Shown here piece by piece: positions 1-5,780 of a stretch of 9,941 nucleotides of DNA. The position numbers and the translations under genes were made by a program. Source of the DNA: Dehalococcoidia bacterium. Lineage in GTDB: Bacteria; Chloroflexota; Dehalococcoidia; GIF9; AB-539-J10. Positions within the stretch are counted from its first letter, which is position 1. Each line of letters opens with the position of its first letter. Location: positions 1 through 9,941 of the forward strand of contig JAUWGN010000022.1 in NCBI GenBank assembly GCA_030606385.1, given 5' to 3'. The notes beneath the pieces are model-generated. The model saw only the letters and a program-made list of their open reading frames with translations, searched no databases and was not told where the DNA came from.

Positions 1-173
1 CCAATCATCTTCGCAAGTTGCGTTTGACTAATATGCAATTGACTCCTACGTTCTATTAAACTCCGTATCATGTCATATTTAGGCTTTAAAGCCTCGTATT
101 CCTTGCGAATTTGCGGCTTTTTGAGTAATTCCGCCTCAAATTCTTCATAATTTGTAGCTTTCTTGTTCGTCAT
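1..173 (-). CDS. XRE-family helix-turn-helix protein, antitoxin-like (partial, N-terminal 57 residues)
   Basis: Reading leftward from an ATG whose complement is at 171-173 gives an open frame of 57 codons that runs off the window edge. The peptide begins MTNKKATNYEEFEAELL, then a charged helical lead-in (KYDMIRSLIERRSQ), and enters a helix-turn-helix with the pattern HISQTQLAKMIG. This lead-in plus HTH is the usual layout of HigA/XRE-type antitoxins, which bind their own promoter and often neutralise a partner toxin. An AGGCGGG ribosome site lies about 8 nt upstream. The rest of the HTH and any toxin partner lie outside the window. It is divergent from the HipA-like kinase gene and shares a 144-bp control region with it. 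It could instead be a solitary regulator of the neighbouring operon. Confidence 0.82.
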   Translation of the reverse strand, partial: MTNKKATNYEEFEAELLKKPQIRKEYEALKPKYDMIRSLIERRSQLHISQTQLAKMI

Positions 174-213
174 TTCACTGCCCGCCTCATCTAGACTGTT
201 TACATGATATACC

Positions 214-243
214 ATATATGTTATATTATATATATGTTATATT
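214..243. repeat. Tandem pair of 14-bp AT-rich boxes, possible operator
   Basis: ATATATGTTATATT occurs exactly at 214-227 and again at 230-243, so the period is 16 bp. The pair sits between the divergent XRE gene and the HipA-like kinase gene and overlaps the candidate minus-strand -10 box. A repeated box of this size next to an HTH gene is a natural candidate operator for that regulator. This is inference; the sequence is also simple enough for AT-rich duplication to explain it. Confidence 0.45.
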
Positions 244-253
244 GTATACGCAA
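225..253 (-). promoter_or_regulatory. Candidate promoter of the XRE-type gene
   Basis: On the minus strand a perfect TATAAT (complement of 225-230) is preceded by TTGCGT (complement of 248-253) at a 17-bp spacing. The -35 box is weak (3 of 6). The 14-bp direct repeats at 214-243 overlap the -10, which would suit autorepression. In such an AT-rich tract a TATAAT match is partly expected by chance. Confidence 0.4.
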
Positions 254-260
254 CTATCCC

Positions 261-289
261 TTACCAGTAGGTATAACAAATGGTATAGT
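261..289 (+). promoter_or_regulatory. Candidate promoter of the HipA-like kinase/DUF3037 operon
   Basis: TTACCA (261-266) and TATAGT (284-289) are separated by exactly 17 bp, giving 4 of 6 and 5 of 6 matches to the sigma-70 consensus. A start near 296 would leave a leader of about 22 nt before the TTG start at 318. The boxes lie just right of the duplicated AT-rich repeat, so both divergent genes could be controlled from the same operator. Confidence 0.4.
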
Positions 290-317
290 GGATGTTGGGA
301 AATATGTGGGGTAGCAT

Positions 318-1079
318 TTGAACCAACCGAGTTTCTTCGACCAACAGGGATTTGTAGATTTAGGGACACTGCCAGGCGCAAGCGAACCTCATATCATTGC
401 TTGGCTTCGGCAAGGTCATTATGTAGCCAAACAATACGACCCTCGAAAACCTTGGACATTAGTTTCAGAATGGCTTTGTGCGGATATTGCTTCACTTATA
501 GGACTTCCGATACCTTCGAGGAGAATTATCCCATTCAATGGCAAATGGCTTGGTTTCGAGTTAAGGAGCGAAGCCAAATCCTTCCAACCGGGTATGGAAC
601 AAAATATAATCAACTCAGAAGTAATTGCTGGAATGATAGCTTTTGATGTTTGGGTATGTAACCGTGATAGACATGGAGGGAACGTGTTATTACAACGGCC
701 TTCTGATGGGATGCAGAAATATACCTTGTCTTTAATTGACCATAGCCATGCACTCATTGGAGATTTGCCTAACCTTATTGCTTTGCAAGGGTTCATAGAA
801 CGGAATAATGACCCTAGATGTTTTGTAATGCCAATGCCTCAGCAACTTCGTAGCGTGGTTTGCAGTTTAGGGGACTATACCTCGTGGTTAATAAAGATTG
901 AGGGTTTTGATATAAAGCAGTTAAAAGCAACTGCTCAAGTGATACCAACTGAATGGATTCCTAGCCAGAAACAACTTACTGGTCTTGTTGAATTTGTGGC
1001 TCACAGAGCATCTAATGTAAAATCTCTGATATTGGATAATCCCCAGTTATTTGCCTCACAAACGAGGCAAGGAGGCTAG
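318..1079 (+). CDS. HipA-like protein kinase (HipA_2 type, compact)
   Basis: A 253-aa protein resembling the short HipA-related kinases that lack the usual HipA N-terminal domain. Visible kinase features are an ATP-contacting lysine in YVAKQ (K38), a glutamate in the following helix (LVSEWL, E51), a HipA-type catalytic loop NRDRHGGNVLL (N115, D117, H119, N122) and a metal-binding aspartate in LIDHSHAL (D141). All key positions are present, so it is probably active. HipA itself phosphorylates glutamyl-tRNA synthetase; the target of this branch is not shown by the sequence. The start is TTG, because the preceding in-frame codon but one is a stop (312-314); GTGGGG at 306-311 is a weak ribosome site. 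The gene ends 2 nt before a DUF3037 gene, its usual family partner. Base composition is AT-rich. A role in growth control or phage defence is inference. Confidence 0.86.
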   Translation: MNQPSFFDQQGFVDLGTLPGASEPHIIAWLRQGHYVAKQYDPRKPWTLVSEWLCADIASLIGLPIPSRRIIPFNGKWLGFELRSEAKSFQPGMEQNIINSEVIAGMIAFDVWVCNRDRHGGNVLLQRPSDGMQKYTLSLIDHSHALIGDLPNLIALQGFIERNNDPRCFVMPMPQQLRSVVCSLGDYTSWLIKIEGFDIKQLKATAQVIPTEWIPSQKQLTGLVEFVAHRASNVKSLILDNPQLFASQTRQGG

Positions 1080-1081
1080 CC

Positions 1082-1996
1082 ATGAAGTTAAGATATGTGG
1101 TCGCACAAATTGCACCTGACTTAATCCGGCAAGAAAAAATGAATGTAGGAATTATATTACAGTCAGATAAATGGGTGGGTTGTAAGTTCATACAGAAAAT
1201 ACCAAGGGATTGGGATATTCCAGAAGATACTGTTCAGGATGTCGTGCGGAATTTGAATAATGCTTGGCAAAAAAGGTTGAGTGAGACATCGGAGACTTTA
1301 TACCTACCAACAATTCAGAGCCAGAAGGAAGTCAAGCATACGGATAGGCAATTTCTTGAATGGCTAAATCAGTCGTATAATCGGCATCTATGCTTTTCCG
1401 AAACCCGTGAAGCGGATGTAGAAACAGCTGATGCTTTTGGACTTGATACCTTTCTTATTACATTGTATAACACTTTTGTCGCTCCAAAGCCTAGATTACG
1501 AAAGCCACCCATAAGGAGTAGGTTACATACACAACTTAAGAAAGAATTTAGGCAATTGAAATTGTTCGGGGAGTTTGTACAGGAACGATACCCAGTATCA
1601 GGGACTTTCCCTTGGACTGTCGATTTTTGGTATAAATATAGAACAAATGGGGCACAACATGAAGTAGCTATTCAATTAGCTGACTTTAGTCAAATCGCTG
1701 TGATTGAACGTATCAAAGACATCTATGCAGTTTGGATGGACTTGAAATATATGCGGAATGATGTCACGCGAGTATCTGTGGTTGGGTCGGTTGCTAATGT
1801 GGAAGAACATCGAAAGGCTATAGGTTTACTTGAACGAGCTAGTGACAGTGTTTTACTTTCCGATAGTCAGGTTCAATTAGATGACTTTCTCAAGAGTGTA
1901 CGAAGTGACTTTGAACCAGTATTGCGTTTAGGTCAAATCTTTACTAGAGAGCAATTATTTAATGACTTGGGGAAAATAGATAGAAGGCTTAAATAA
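1082..1996 (+). CDS. DUF3037 family protein, partner of the HipA-like kinase
   Basis: A 304-aa protein whose first residues (MKLRYVVAQIAPDLIRQEKM, then NVGIIL) are the characteristic opening of DUF3037, a family of unknown biochemical function that commonly sits beside compact HipA-like kinases. No membrane segment, signal peptide or catalytic motif is evident; the middle is rich in basic and aromatic residues (for example PWTVDFWYKYRTNG). The ribosome site AAGGAGG (1069-1075) lies inside the end of the kinase gene, and the ATG follows the kinase stop after 2 nt, so the two are surely co-transcribed and probably translationally coupled. By analogy with other kinase pairs it may be substrate, regulator or antitoxin of the kinase; the sequence does not decide which. 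The next gene begins 9 nt after the stop. Confidence 0.85.
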   Translation: MKLRYVVAQIAPDLIRQEKMNVGIILQSDKWVGCKFIQKIPRDWDIPEDTVQDVVRNLNNAWQKRLSETSETLYLPTIQSQKEVKHTDRQFLEWLNQSYNRHLCFSETREADVETADAFGLDTFLITLYNTFVAPKPRLRKPPIRSRLHTQLKKEFRQLKLFGEFVQERYPVSGTFPWTVDFWYKYRTNGAQHEVAIQLADFSQIAVIERIKDIYAVWMDLKYMRNDVTRVSVVGSVANVEEHRKAIGLLERASDSVLLSDSQVQLDDFLKSVRSDFEPVLRLGQIFTREQLFNDLGKIDRRLK

Positions 1997-2005
1997 GTTC
2001 AAATA

Positions 2006-2323
2006 ATGAAGACAAATATCCTTTATTATGGTGATAATTTAGTCTGGCTGAAAGACCACAAATACTTTCCCGATGAATCAGTTGACCTCATCTATCTAGA
2101 CCCGCCTTTCAATAGTAGTGCAGATTACAATGTAATATTTAATGAGCCGGGAGGAGAACAATCTCAAGCCCAAGTACAAGCTTTCGATGATACTTGGCAT
2201 TGGGATAGACAAGCATGTGAAACAGCATTGACAGATTTAGGAGGCATAAAACCAGAACTTGTCGATATGATTCAATGGATAGCAAAGCGTGGAGATAAGA
2301 ATTCCAAGAGTATAGCAGCTTAA
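2006..2323 (+). pseudogene. N-terminal fragment of an adenine-specific DNA methyltransferase (beta-type, DPPF), truncated
   Basis: The 105 codons match the start of the large site-specific DNA N6-adenine methyltransferases found in type III-like and solitary systems. The segment YYGDNLVWL is followed by DLIYLDPPFNSSADYNVIF, which carries catalytic motif IV (DPPF). Further on, DTWHWD and VDMIQWIAKRGD are familiar features of the family. Full-length relatives are several hundred residues long; here the frame stops straight after KSIAA. The target-recognition domain, the motif X region and the AdoMet-binding motif I, all downstream in this class, are absent, so the product cannot be a working methyltransferase. 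The ATG is 9 nt after the DUF3037 stop with no clear ribosome site nearby. The sequence just after the stop encodes an unrelated membrane-protein tail, so a deletion or recombination junction lies near 2310-2327. Confidence 0.85.
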
Positions 2324-2426
2324 AAGTGTGGGATTGGTTGTCGGCATTCCCGTTGGAATACTACTTGTAGCATGTGTTGTCTATTACTTTCACTTCAGGC
2401 GTAAGGCCAAGCCTGAGCATCCTTAG
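2316..2426 (+). pseudogene. C-terminal tail of an unidentified single-pass membrane protein (remnant)
   Basis: In the frame beginning at 2316 the DNA encodes QLKSVGLVVGIPVGILL, then VACVVYYFHF and a basic tail RRKAKPEHP, ending at a TAG (2424-2426). The result is about 20 hydrophobic residues followed by positive charges, the usual shape of a C-terminal membrane anchor. No start codon with a ribosome site precedes it (a GTG at 2328 has none), and the frame is closed by TAG at 2313-2315, inside the truncated methyltransferase gene. It reads as the 3' end of a gene whose body was lost at the recombination junction. I do not recognise the parent protein. A short membrane peptide from the GTG cannot be excluded. 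Confidence 0.5.
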
Positions 2427-2487
2427 ACAAGTAAAAGCTCCGCCTTCTGACCATTAAAAGCATTAGTAGCACCAAAACCCATAGCAT
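2395..2487 (-). CDS. Possible 30-residue membrane peptide downstream of the nuclease gene
   Basis: Directly after the TGA of the PD-(D/E)XK gene the minus strand reads GGAGGG (complement of 2495-2500), 7 nt, then ATG (complement of 2485-2487). The frame encodes MLWVLVLLMLLMV, then RRR and a polar tail ending WPYA before a TGA (2395-2397). A hydrophobic helix of 13 or more residues followed by three arginines suggests a small membrane protein with a cytoplasmic tail. The ribosome site and spacing are near ideal and the position would make it the last gene of the operon. Against it: it is very short, only about 13 hydrophobic residues is brief for a full span, and it is antisense to another hydrophobic-coding fragment. 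I do not recognise it. Confidence 0.3.
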   Translation of the reverse strand: MLWVLVLLMLLMVRRRSFYLSKDAQAWPYA

Positions 2488-2500
2488 TCGACCACCCTCC

Positions 2501-3010
2501 TCATGAACCCGGCGGAAGGAGCGAAGTATAATCGATGGTCTTTGATCTAGCATCCCACTTAGCAACTACGATTCGCCTTGGCTTCTGTCCTTTTTCCCAA
2601 TGATACTCCAGGATGTCAGTCCGGTCGTATCTAAGAATGAGGGCTTGTACAGCATTTCCCGCTCCTGCGGTAGAAATTAAGTATGACTGTACAGGCAAAG
2701 CTACTCTAGAATAACCCAGAAGCTGGGATAAGTGAGCAAGTGAGATAGGAACAGTCTTACATTCTACAAGAACCAACCCGAGCACTTTATCGGATTCAAC
2801 AAAGGCACTGATATCAACACGGATGTCGTAGGTTTGCCACAAGTCACCTCGGAAGTAATTCTGGAGCCCATGTCGTTGGATGTACTCGTTGAGTGGCGAA
2901 GCGTGAGTGTCTCGTACATCGATGTGACTATCAGGTAGTTTGCCTGTGAGAAACCGCCGAAGCCACTGGACCACATCTGGATACATCTGCATTTCATTCT
3001 GGTAACTCAT
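2501..3010 (-). CDS. PD-(D/E)XK nuclease-like protein, probable restriction component
   Basis: A 169-aa protein with the core of the PD-(D/E)XK nuclease fold: YDIRVDISAF supplies the first acidic residue (D66, possibly D62), and GLVLVECKT supplies the E83-x-K85 pair on the next strand. LSQLLGYSRV (Q96) and PVQSYLIST fit the helix and strand that normally follow. Glutamates in the N-terminal helices could complete the metal site. The length is that of a minimal nuclease domain with no obvious separate DNA-recognition domain, so it may rely on a partner for specificity. The ATG is 3 nt after the LAGLIDADG stop, with GAGGAA inside that gene's last codons as ribosome site, so translational coupling is likely. 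Context (methyltransferase two genes upstream) argues for the cutting subunit of a restriction system; a repair or vestigial nuclease is possible. Confidence 0.72.
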   Translation of the reverse strand: MSYQNEMQMYPDVVQWLRRFLTGKLPDSHIDVRDTHASPLNEYIQRHGLQNYFRGDLWQTYDIRVDISAFVESDKVLGLVLVECKTVPISLAHLSQLLGYSRVALPVQSYLISTAGAGNAVQALILRYDRTDILEYHWEKGQKPRRIVVAKWDARSKTIDYTSLLPPGS

Positions 3011-3013
3011 GCT

Positions 3014-3925
3014 CTATTCCTCAGCAATCAGCTCAAGTTGCGCACCGGGGGATGGTCGCCGAGGACACCCCAAAGCACGGCAGATCTGCCAGTACGCATC
3101 GAAATGCTTACCTAGTAATTCGGGAGGCAAGCGCTCAGCATTTTGTTCGTCTGGGTCAGGTATTTTCCGAATGCCACGACGCCGAGCACCCGGACATCCC
3201 CTAACCCTATGGGGAAAACGAGAGAGGTTCAGGTTAGCTAGCTCCTCAAGAGCTGCCTGTTTGTAATCGAAGTAGAAACCGACACCTAGAAACTCCTCAG
3301 AATATACGTTAAGCTGGTGCTCCCGCCATTGCCTTCCGAGATTTGGATGTCCCCATGTAATCAACGGTACCGAGATGCCGAGTTGGTCTTGAAGAAGAAG
3401 ACAGAGCCGCACTGGAGTTTGCCAGTTAGTAGGGTAGTTTAGGATGTCCAGGCGCACTCTATGTCGACCTGCTTGATCTCGGTTAGCGGGTCTAATGTTA
3501 CCGGCTACATCGGCGTAGCCTCTAACGAATTCCCTTTTAAAATCTAGTGGGGTATCCTCTTCAAAAAACACTTCGGGTATCTCGAAATATGGGAAGCTAG
3601 TTCTGTTGGCCAGCAGCATATTGATGTTCCGCCAAGCCATGGTATTTCTGGTCATCCGCGCTACCAGATCCCAGCTCTCTCCAGCATCTACAGTACGGAT
3701 GTCTACTCCCAATAACTCTGCAAGACGCTCCCGAATCTTCTCCATCCCTAGGCGAATTTCTCTGTCAGTGTCGAATTGGGTAATTTCGCCTTGGGCCAAC
3801 AAGGCTCCTTTGGGGAAGTGTACGATAATACGGTAAACATTTTCACTAGCCAAGAGTTCACCCCTAGCCACCAGCATCCCCAAGAGATAAGCTACATCAG
3901 CGTCTAAATAGTCTATTACTGGCAC
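3014..3925 (-). CDS. Free-standing LAGLIDADG-fold protein, predicted DNA-binding subunit of a restriction-type operon
   Basis: A 303-aa protein with two LAGLIDADG-like repeats. Helix 1 is YLLGMLVARGEL (13-24); helix 2 is REFVRGYADVAGNI (131-144). After helix 2 come HRVRLDIL, the helix VRLCLLLQDQLGI and HQLNVYSEEFLGVGFYFDYKQ, the usual order of a second LAGLIDADG half. The acidic residue that normally precedes the last glycine of each motif is R21 in the first and A141 in the second, so the standard metal site is missing from both; E23 and D139 are nearby acids that could compensate. The C-terminal region (about 230-303) adds Cys244, His274, Cys282 and Cys287, a possible metal-binding module. 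The start is GTG, with GAGGT upstream; a slightly earlier ATG opens a frame that stops after four codons. It lies 24 nt after the methyltransferase and 3 nt before the nuclease. I infer DNA recognition rather than homing. Confidence 0.78.
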   Translation of the reverse strand: MPVIDYLDADVAYLLGMLVARGELLASENVYRIIVHFPKGALLAQGEITQFDTDREIRLGMEKIRERLAELLGVDIRTVDAGESWDLVARMTRNTMAWRNINMLLANRTSFPYFEIPEVFFEEDTPLDFKREFVRGYADVAGNIRPANRDQAGRHRVRLDILNYPTNWQTPVRLCLLLQDQLGISVPLITWGHPNLGRQWREHQLNVYSEEFLGVGFYFDYKQAALEELANLNLSRFPHRVRGCPGARRRGIRKIPDPDEQNAERLPPELLGKHFDAYWQICRALGCPRRPSPGAQLELIAEE

Positions 3926-3949
3926 AACATACCTCGCACCGTGAGACGT

Positions 3950-4894
3950 CTATCCTGAGTTCGGCTTTTGAAAAATGAGGATGTATTCATGTGCTTTGTT
4001 AATCCGGAATTTGTACGGGTAGCCTAGGGGCCTCATCAAATTGTACTCGTGCCGTCTATCCCAAATAATAAGGTCATCGAAAATGAAGCCTATGTCACTC
4101 ATGAAGGCAGCTATATCTGCATGGTAAGGATAGAATCTATTTTTCTTTCTCAAATCCATAACAATTACACAGCAGTATTTGCCAGGTCTGAGTGCCTCAT
4201 AAACCAGTCTAAAGATTCCCTCTAGAGCACGTAGGAATACTTCGTAAGTTCGTATTTTGCCTAGATCCTCAGTAGTATCGCCGTAATGGCGTATCTCTTT
4301 TTGGTCGGCTGAACGTGCTTGCAGGAGAATATCCCAATAAGGTGGTGAGGTTACTACAAAGTCCACAGAATTAGATTCGACATATCTTAAAAGGTTTGTT
4401 GCATCATCAGTATGGATGCGCCGTTCGCCCAGGTCACCTGGAAGCGATATACCGCTGAAGCTTTTGCCCTTACTTGTTCCGTCCACACCAAATTCGTAAG
4501 ATATAGCTGCCTGCCGCTTCTTGGCCTTCTCGCAGAACTCCGACGAAATGTCAATGCCTATGCCTATCTTGCCCATTAACTCGGCAGCAATCGCAGTCGA
4601 CCCAACTCCCGCAAAAGGATCGAAGACTATTTTGTCTTGCCGATTAGTGAAAGCCTGGATAAGCCTTAAGACTAGCGCCAGCGGAAACATTGCAGGATGA
4701 CCTAGCTTTATTTCCTCAGTGGTCTTTCTGATATCGCTCCAGATACTGATCGAGTACCGTTGCCATGTTTTGCCATCGAGTTCATTTGCGCGCTTGCTAG
4801 GCTGCGGTCTGGTTTTCTTTCCTTTGTCGCTAACAAGTAGCTCCTTGGTCTGTCCACTAGATAAAGGGAGTTGCTGGCTCCTCTCTTCAACCAT
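3950..4894 (-). CDS. DNA methyltransferase, TSPPY type (N4-cytosine or N6-adenine)
   Basis: I place the start at the ATG whose complement is 4892-4894 (314 aa), because AGAGGTG lies about 7 nt upstream and the longer frame from 4987 would overlap the preceding gene by more than 70 nt. Motifs in order, numbered from this start: motif X region HPAMFPLALVLRLI (66-79), AdoMet-binding motif I DPFAGVGST (92-100), GIGIDIS (111-117), an acidic motif III near IHTDDA, catalytic motif IV TSPPYWD (182-188), the post-IV strand LRPGKYCCVIVMD, and the closing HEYILIFQ. X-I-IV order with SPPY occurs in amino-methyltransferases, mostly N4-cytosine; base choice cannot be settled here. All core motifs are intact, so it should be active. 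It sits between the unknown 218-aa gene (19 nt away) and the LAGLIDADG gene (24 nt away), as the modification half of a restriction-type operon. Confidence 0.9.
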   Translation of the reverse strand: MVEERSQQLPLSSGQTKELLVSDKGKKTRPQPSKRANELDGKTWQRYSISIWSDIRKTTEEIKLGHPAMFPLALVLRLIQAFTNRQDKIVFDPFAGVGSTAIAAELMGKIGIGIDISSEFCEKAKKRQAAISYEFGVDGTSKGKSFSGISLPGDLGERRIHTDDATNLLRYVESNSVDFVVTSPPYWDILLQARSADQKEIRHYGDTTEDLGKIRTYEVFLRALEGIFRLVYEALRPGKYCCVIVMDLRKKNRFYPYHADIAAFMSDIGFIFDDLIIWDRRHEYNLMRPLGYPYKFRINKAHEYILIFQKPNSG

Positions 4895-4913
4895 CTTTAC
4901 ACCTCTGTAAATC

Positions 4914-5570
4914 TCAAGTCGCGCTCTGCACACCACGGTCGAAGTCACTACGGAGTGACATGGGAATCTTCTGACGTATCTTGTCAACGTCCTGATCAGG
5001 CCCTAAATCGAATCCCATCCCTAGTAACTGGTAAAAGAAAGCATTATTGTTGATTCTGTATTGCCCTGGCTTAGTACCATCTCGTGCCTCAACGTATTCC
5101 CCAAAGTAAAGTTCATCAAATTGAGATGGTGTTGCGTAGAAGTAAGTCCTCAGCTCCGGCCCCCATTTATTTACGTCATGGCCAACCATCGGATAGTAGC
5201 CACTCACTGCAGGAGAAATACCCTTGCCTTTGATGTCTTTGTATTTTCTCTCAAAGCCGTCTCTTGATTGTGGTGGCACTTCAGCTTGCAAATCTGCGCA
5301 AGCCGCTAAAAAAGCAATGCTAGATATGAACTTGCGACGCAAATCTGGACTTCCGGGGCCAACATCGCGCGTGATCGACTTCAGTTCTAAAACCATGTTG
5401 GCTATTATCCGGCGCTGAATTTCTGTGCCGAGTGTTCCTGTGCTGCCGTCATCAAACATGACAAGCAGCGTTGTTCCCTGGATGTCGAGGACGGTATACT
5501 GCCTTTGGCGGTTAGAATATGTTTCTCCGACCACGAATTCAAAATTCTCTGATATATGGGCGCTCGGCAT
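4914..5570 (-). CDS. Unrecognised 218-aa protein, first gene of the restriction-type operon
   Basis: I do not recognise a named family. Residues about 10-55 (VVGETYSNRQRQYTVLDIQG through FDDGSTGTLGTEIQRR) alternate short beta-strands around a D-D-G turn, which suggests a small SH3- or Tudor-like barrel of the kind often used to bind nucleic acid or protein. The C-terminal two thirds contain a helical segment (RRKFISSIAFLAACADLQAE), then an aromatic-rich stretch (SGYYPMVGHDVNKWGPELRTYFYATP) and FFYQLLGMGFDLGPD. No nuclease, helicase, ATPase or methyltransferase motif is visible, nor a membrane segment. The ATG has GGAGG about 10 nt upstream, and a candidate promoter with an inverted repeat lies just beyond. 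As first gene ahead of a methyltransferase it could be a specificity or control subunit, or part of the restriction activity; that is inference. Confidence 0.75.
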   Translation of the reverse strand: MPSAHISENFEFVVGETYSNRQRQYTVLDIQGTTLLVMFDDGSTGTLGTEIQRRIIANMVLELKSITRDVGPGSPDLRRKFISSIAFLAACADLQAEVPPQSRDGFERKYKDIKGKGISPAVSGYYPMVGHDVNKWGPELRTYFYATPSQFDELYFGEYVEARDGTKPGQYRINNNAFFYQLLGMGFDLGPDQDVDKIRQKIPMSLRSDFDRGVQSAT

Positions 5571-5626
5571 TTGGTCCCCACCTCCAATAGAGACTCGTTA
5601 GAGCAGAGGAATCGCTTCGTGTCAGT

Positions 5627-5653
5627 ATAATATTATAGGGTACCTTCGGTCAA
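5627..5653 (-). promoter_or_regulatory. Candidate promoter of the restriction-type operon
   Basis: On the minus strand TTGACC (complement of 5648-5653, 5 of 6 matches) precedes TATTAT (complement of 5627-5632, 5 of 6) by 15 bp. An overlapping perfect TATAAT (complement of 5632-5637) is too close to that -35 but could serve as an alternative -10. Transcription would begin near 5620 and give a leader of roughly 50 nt before the ATG at 5570. Confidence 0.45.
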
Positions 5654-5657
5654 GGTA
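5641..5657. promoter_or_regulatory. 6-bp inverted repeat over the -35 box, possible operator
   Basis: TACCTT (5641-5646) and AAGGTA (5652-5657) are perfect inverted copies around a 5-bp centre and cover the TTGACC -35 of the minus-strand operon. Restriction-modification operons are often autoregulated, by a controller protein or by the methyltransferase, at such sites. No separate controller gene is visible, so the first gene or an N-terminal segment of the methyltransferase would have to bind here if it is an operator. Confidence 0.35.
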
Positions 5658-5733
5658 AGGCCAAGCATCTTATTTTCTGACTTCGAGCGGATGCTCAAAA
5701 AACGCTGCAAATCCGTTAAAAGCAGCCCTGGCA

Positions 5734-5742
5734 TGATATACT
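5734..5742 (+). promoter_or_regulatory. Candidate extended -10 promoter of the MFS/radical SAM operon
   Basis: TGATATACT provides a TATACT -10 (5 of 6) preceded by the TG of an extended -10. The best -35 upstream, TTAAAA at 5716-5721, is weak and only 15 bp away, but an extended -10 can work with a poor -35. A start near 5749 gives a leader of about 135 nt before the TTG at 5883. Confidence 0.35.
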
Positions 5743-5780
5743 GCACCTTTGATGCCAACTGTGGCTGTAGTGCTGTTTTA

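Noticed and set aside
419..796. Minus-strand open frame inside the HipA-like kinase gene
   Set aside because: It is fully antisense to a well-supported kinase coding region and shows no recognisable domain or ribosome site.
3009..3266. Plus-strand open frame opposite the LAGLIDADG gene
   Set aside because: It is low-complexity Ser/Arg/Gly-rich translation of the antisense strand of a supported gene.
3014..3925. LAGLIDADG protein as an intein or intron-encoded homing endonuclease
   Set aside because: It has its own GTG start and ribosome site, interrupts no gene, shows no splicing-block residues, and is embedded in a same-strand operon.
4895..4987. A 31-residue N-terminal extension of the SPPY methyltransferase from the ATG at 4987
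   Set aside because: It would overlap the preceding gene by over 70 nt and lacks a good ribosome site, whereas the ATG at 4894 has AGAGGTG at proper spacing just after the upstream stop codon.
5664..5695. AGCATC/GATGCT inverted repeat as a terminator
   Set aside because: The 20-nt loop is large, the stem is only 6 bp, and no T-run follows on either strand (the adjacent A-run is on the wrong side for a minus-strand terminator).
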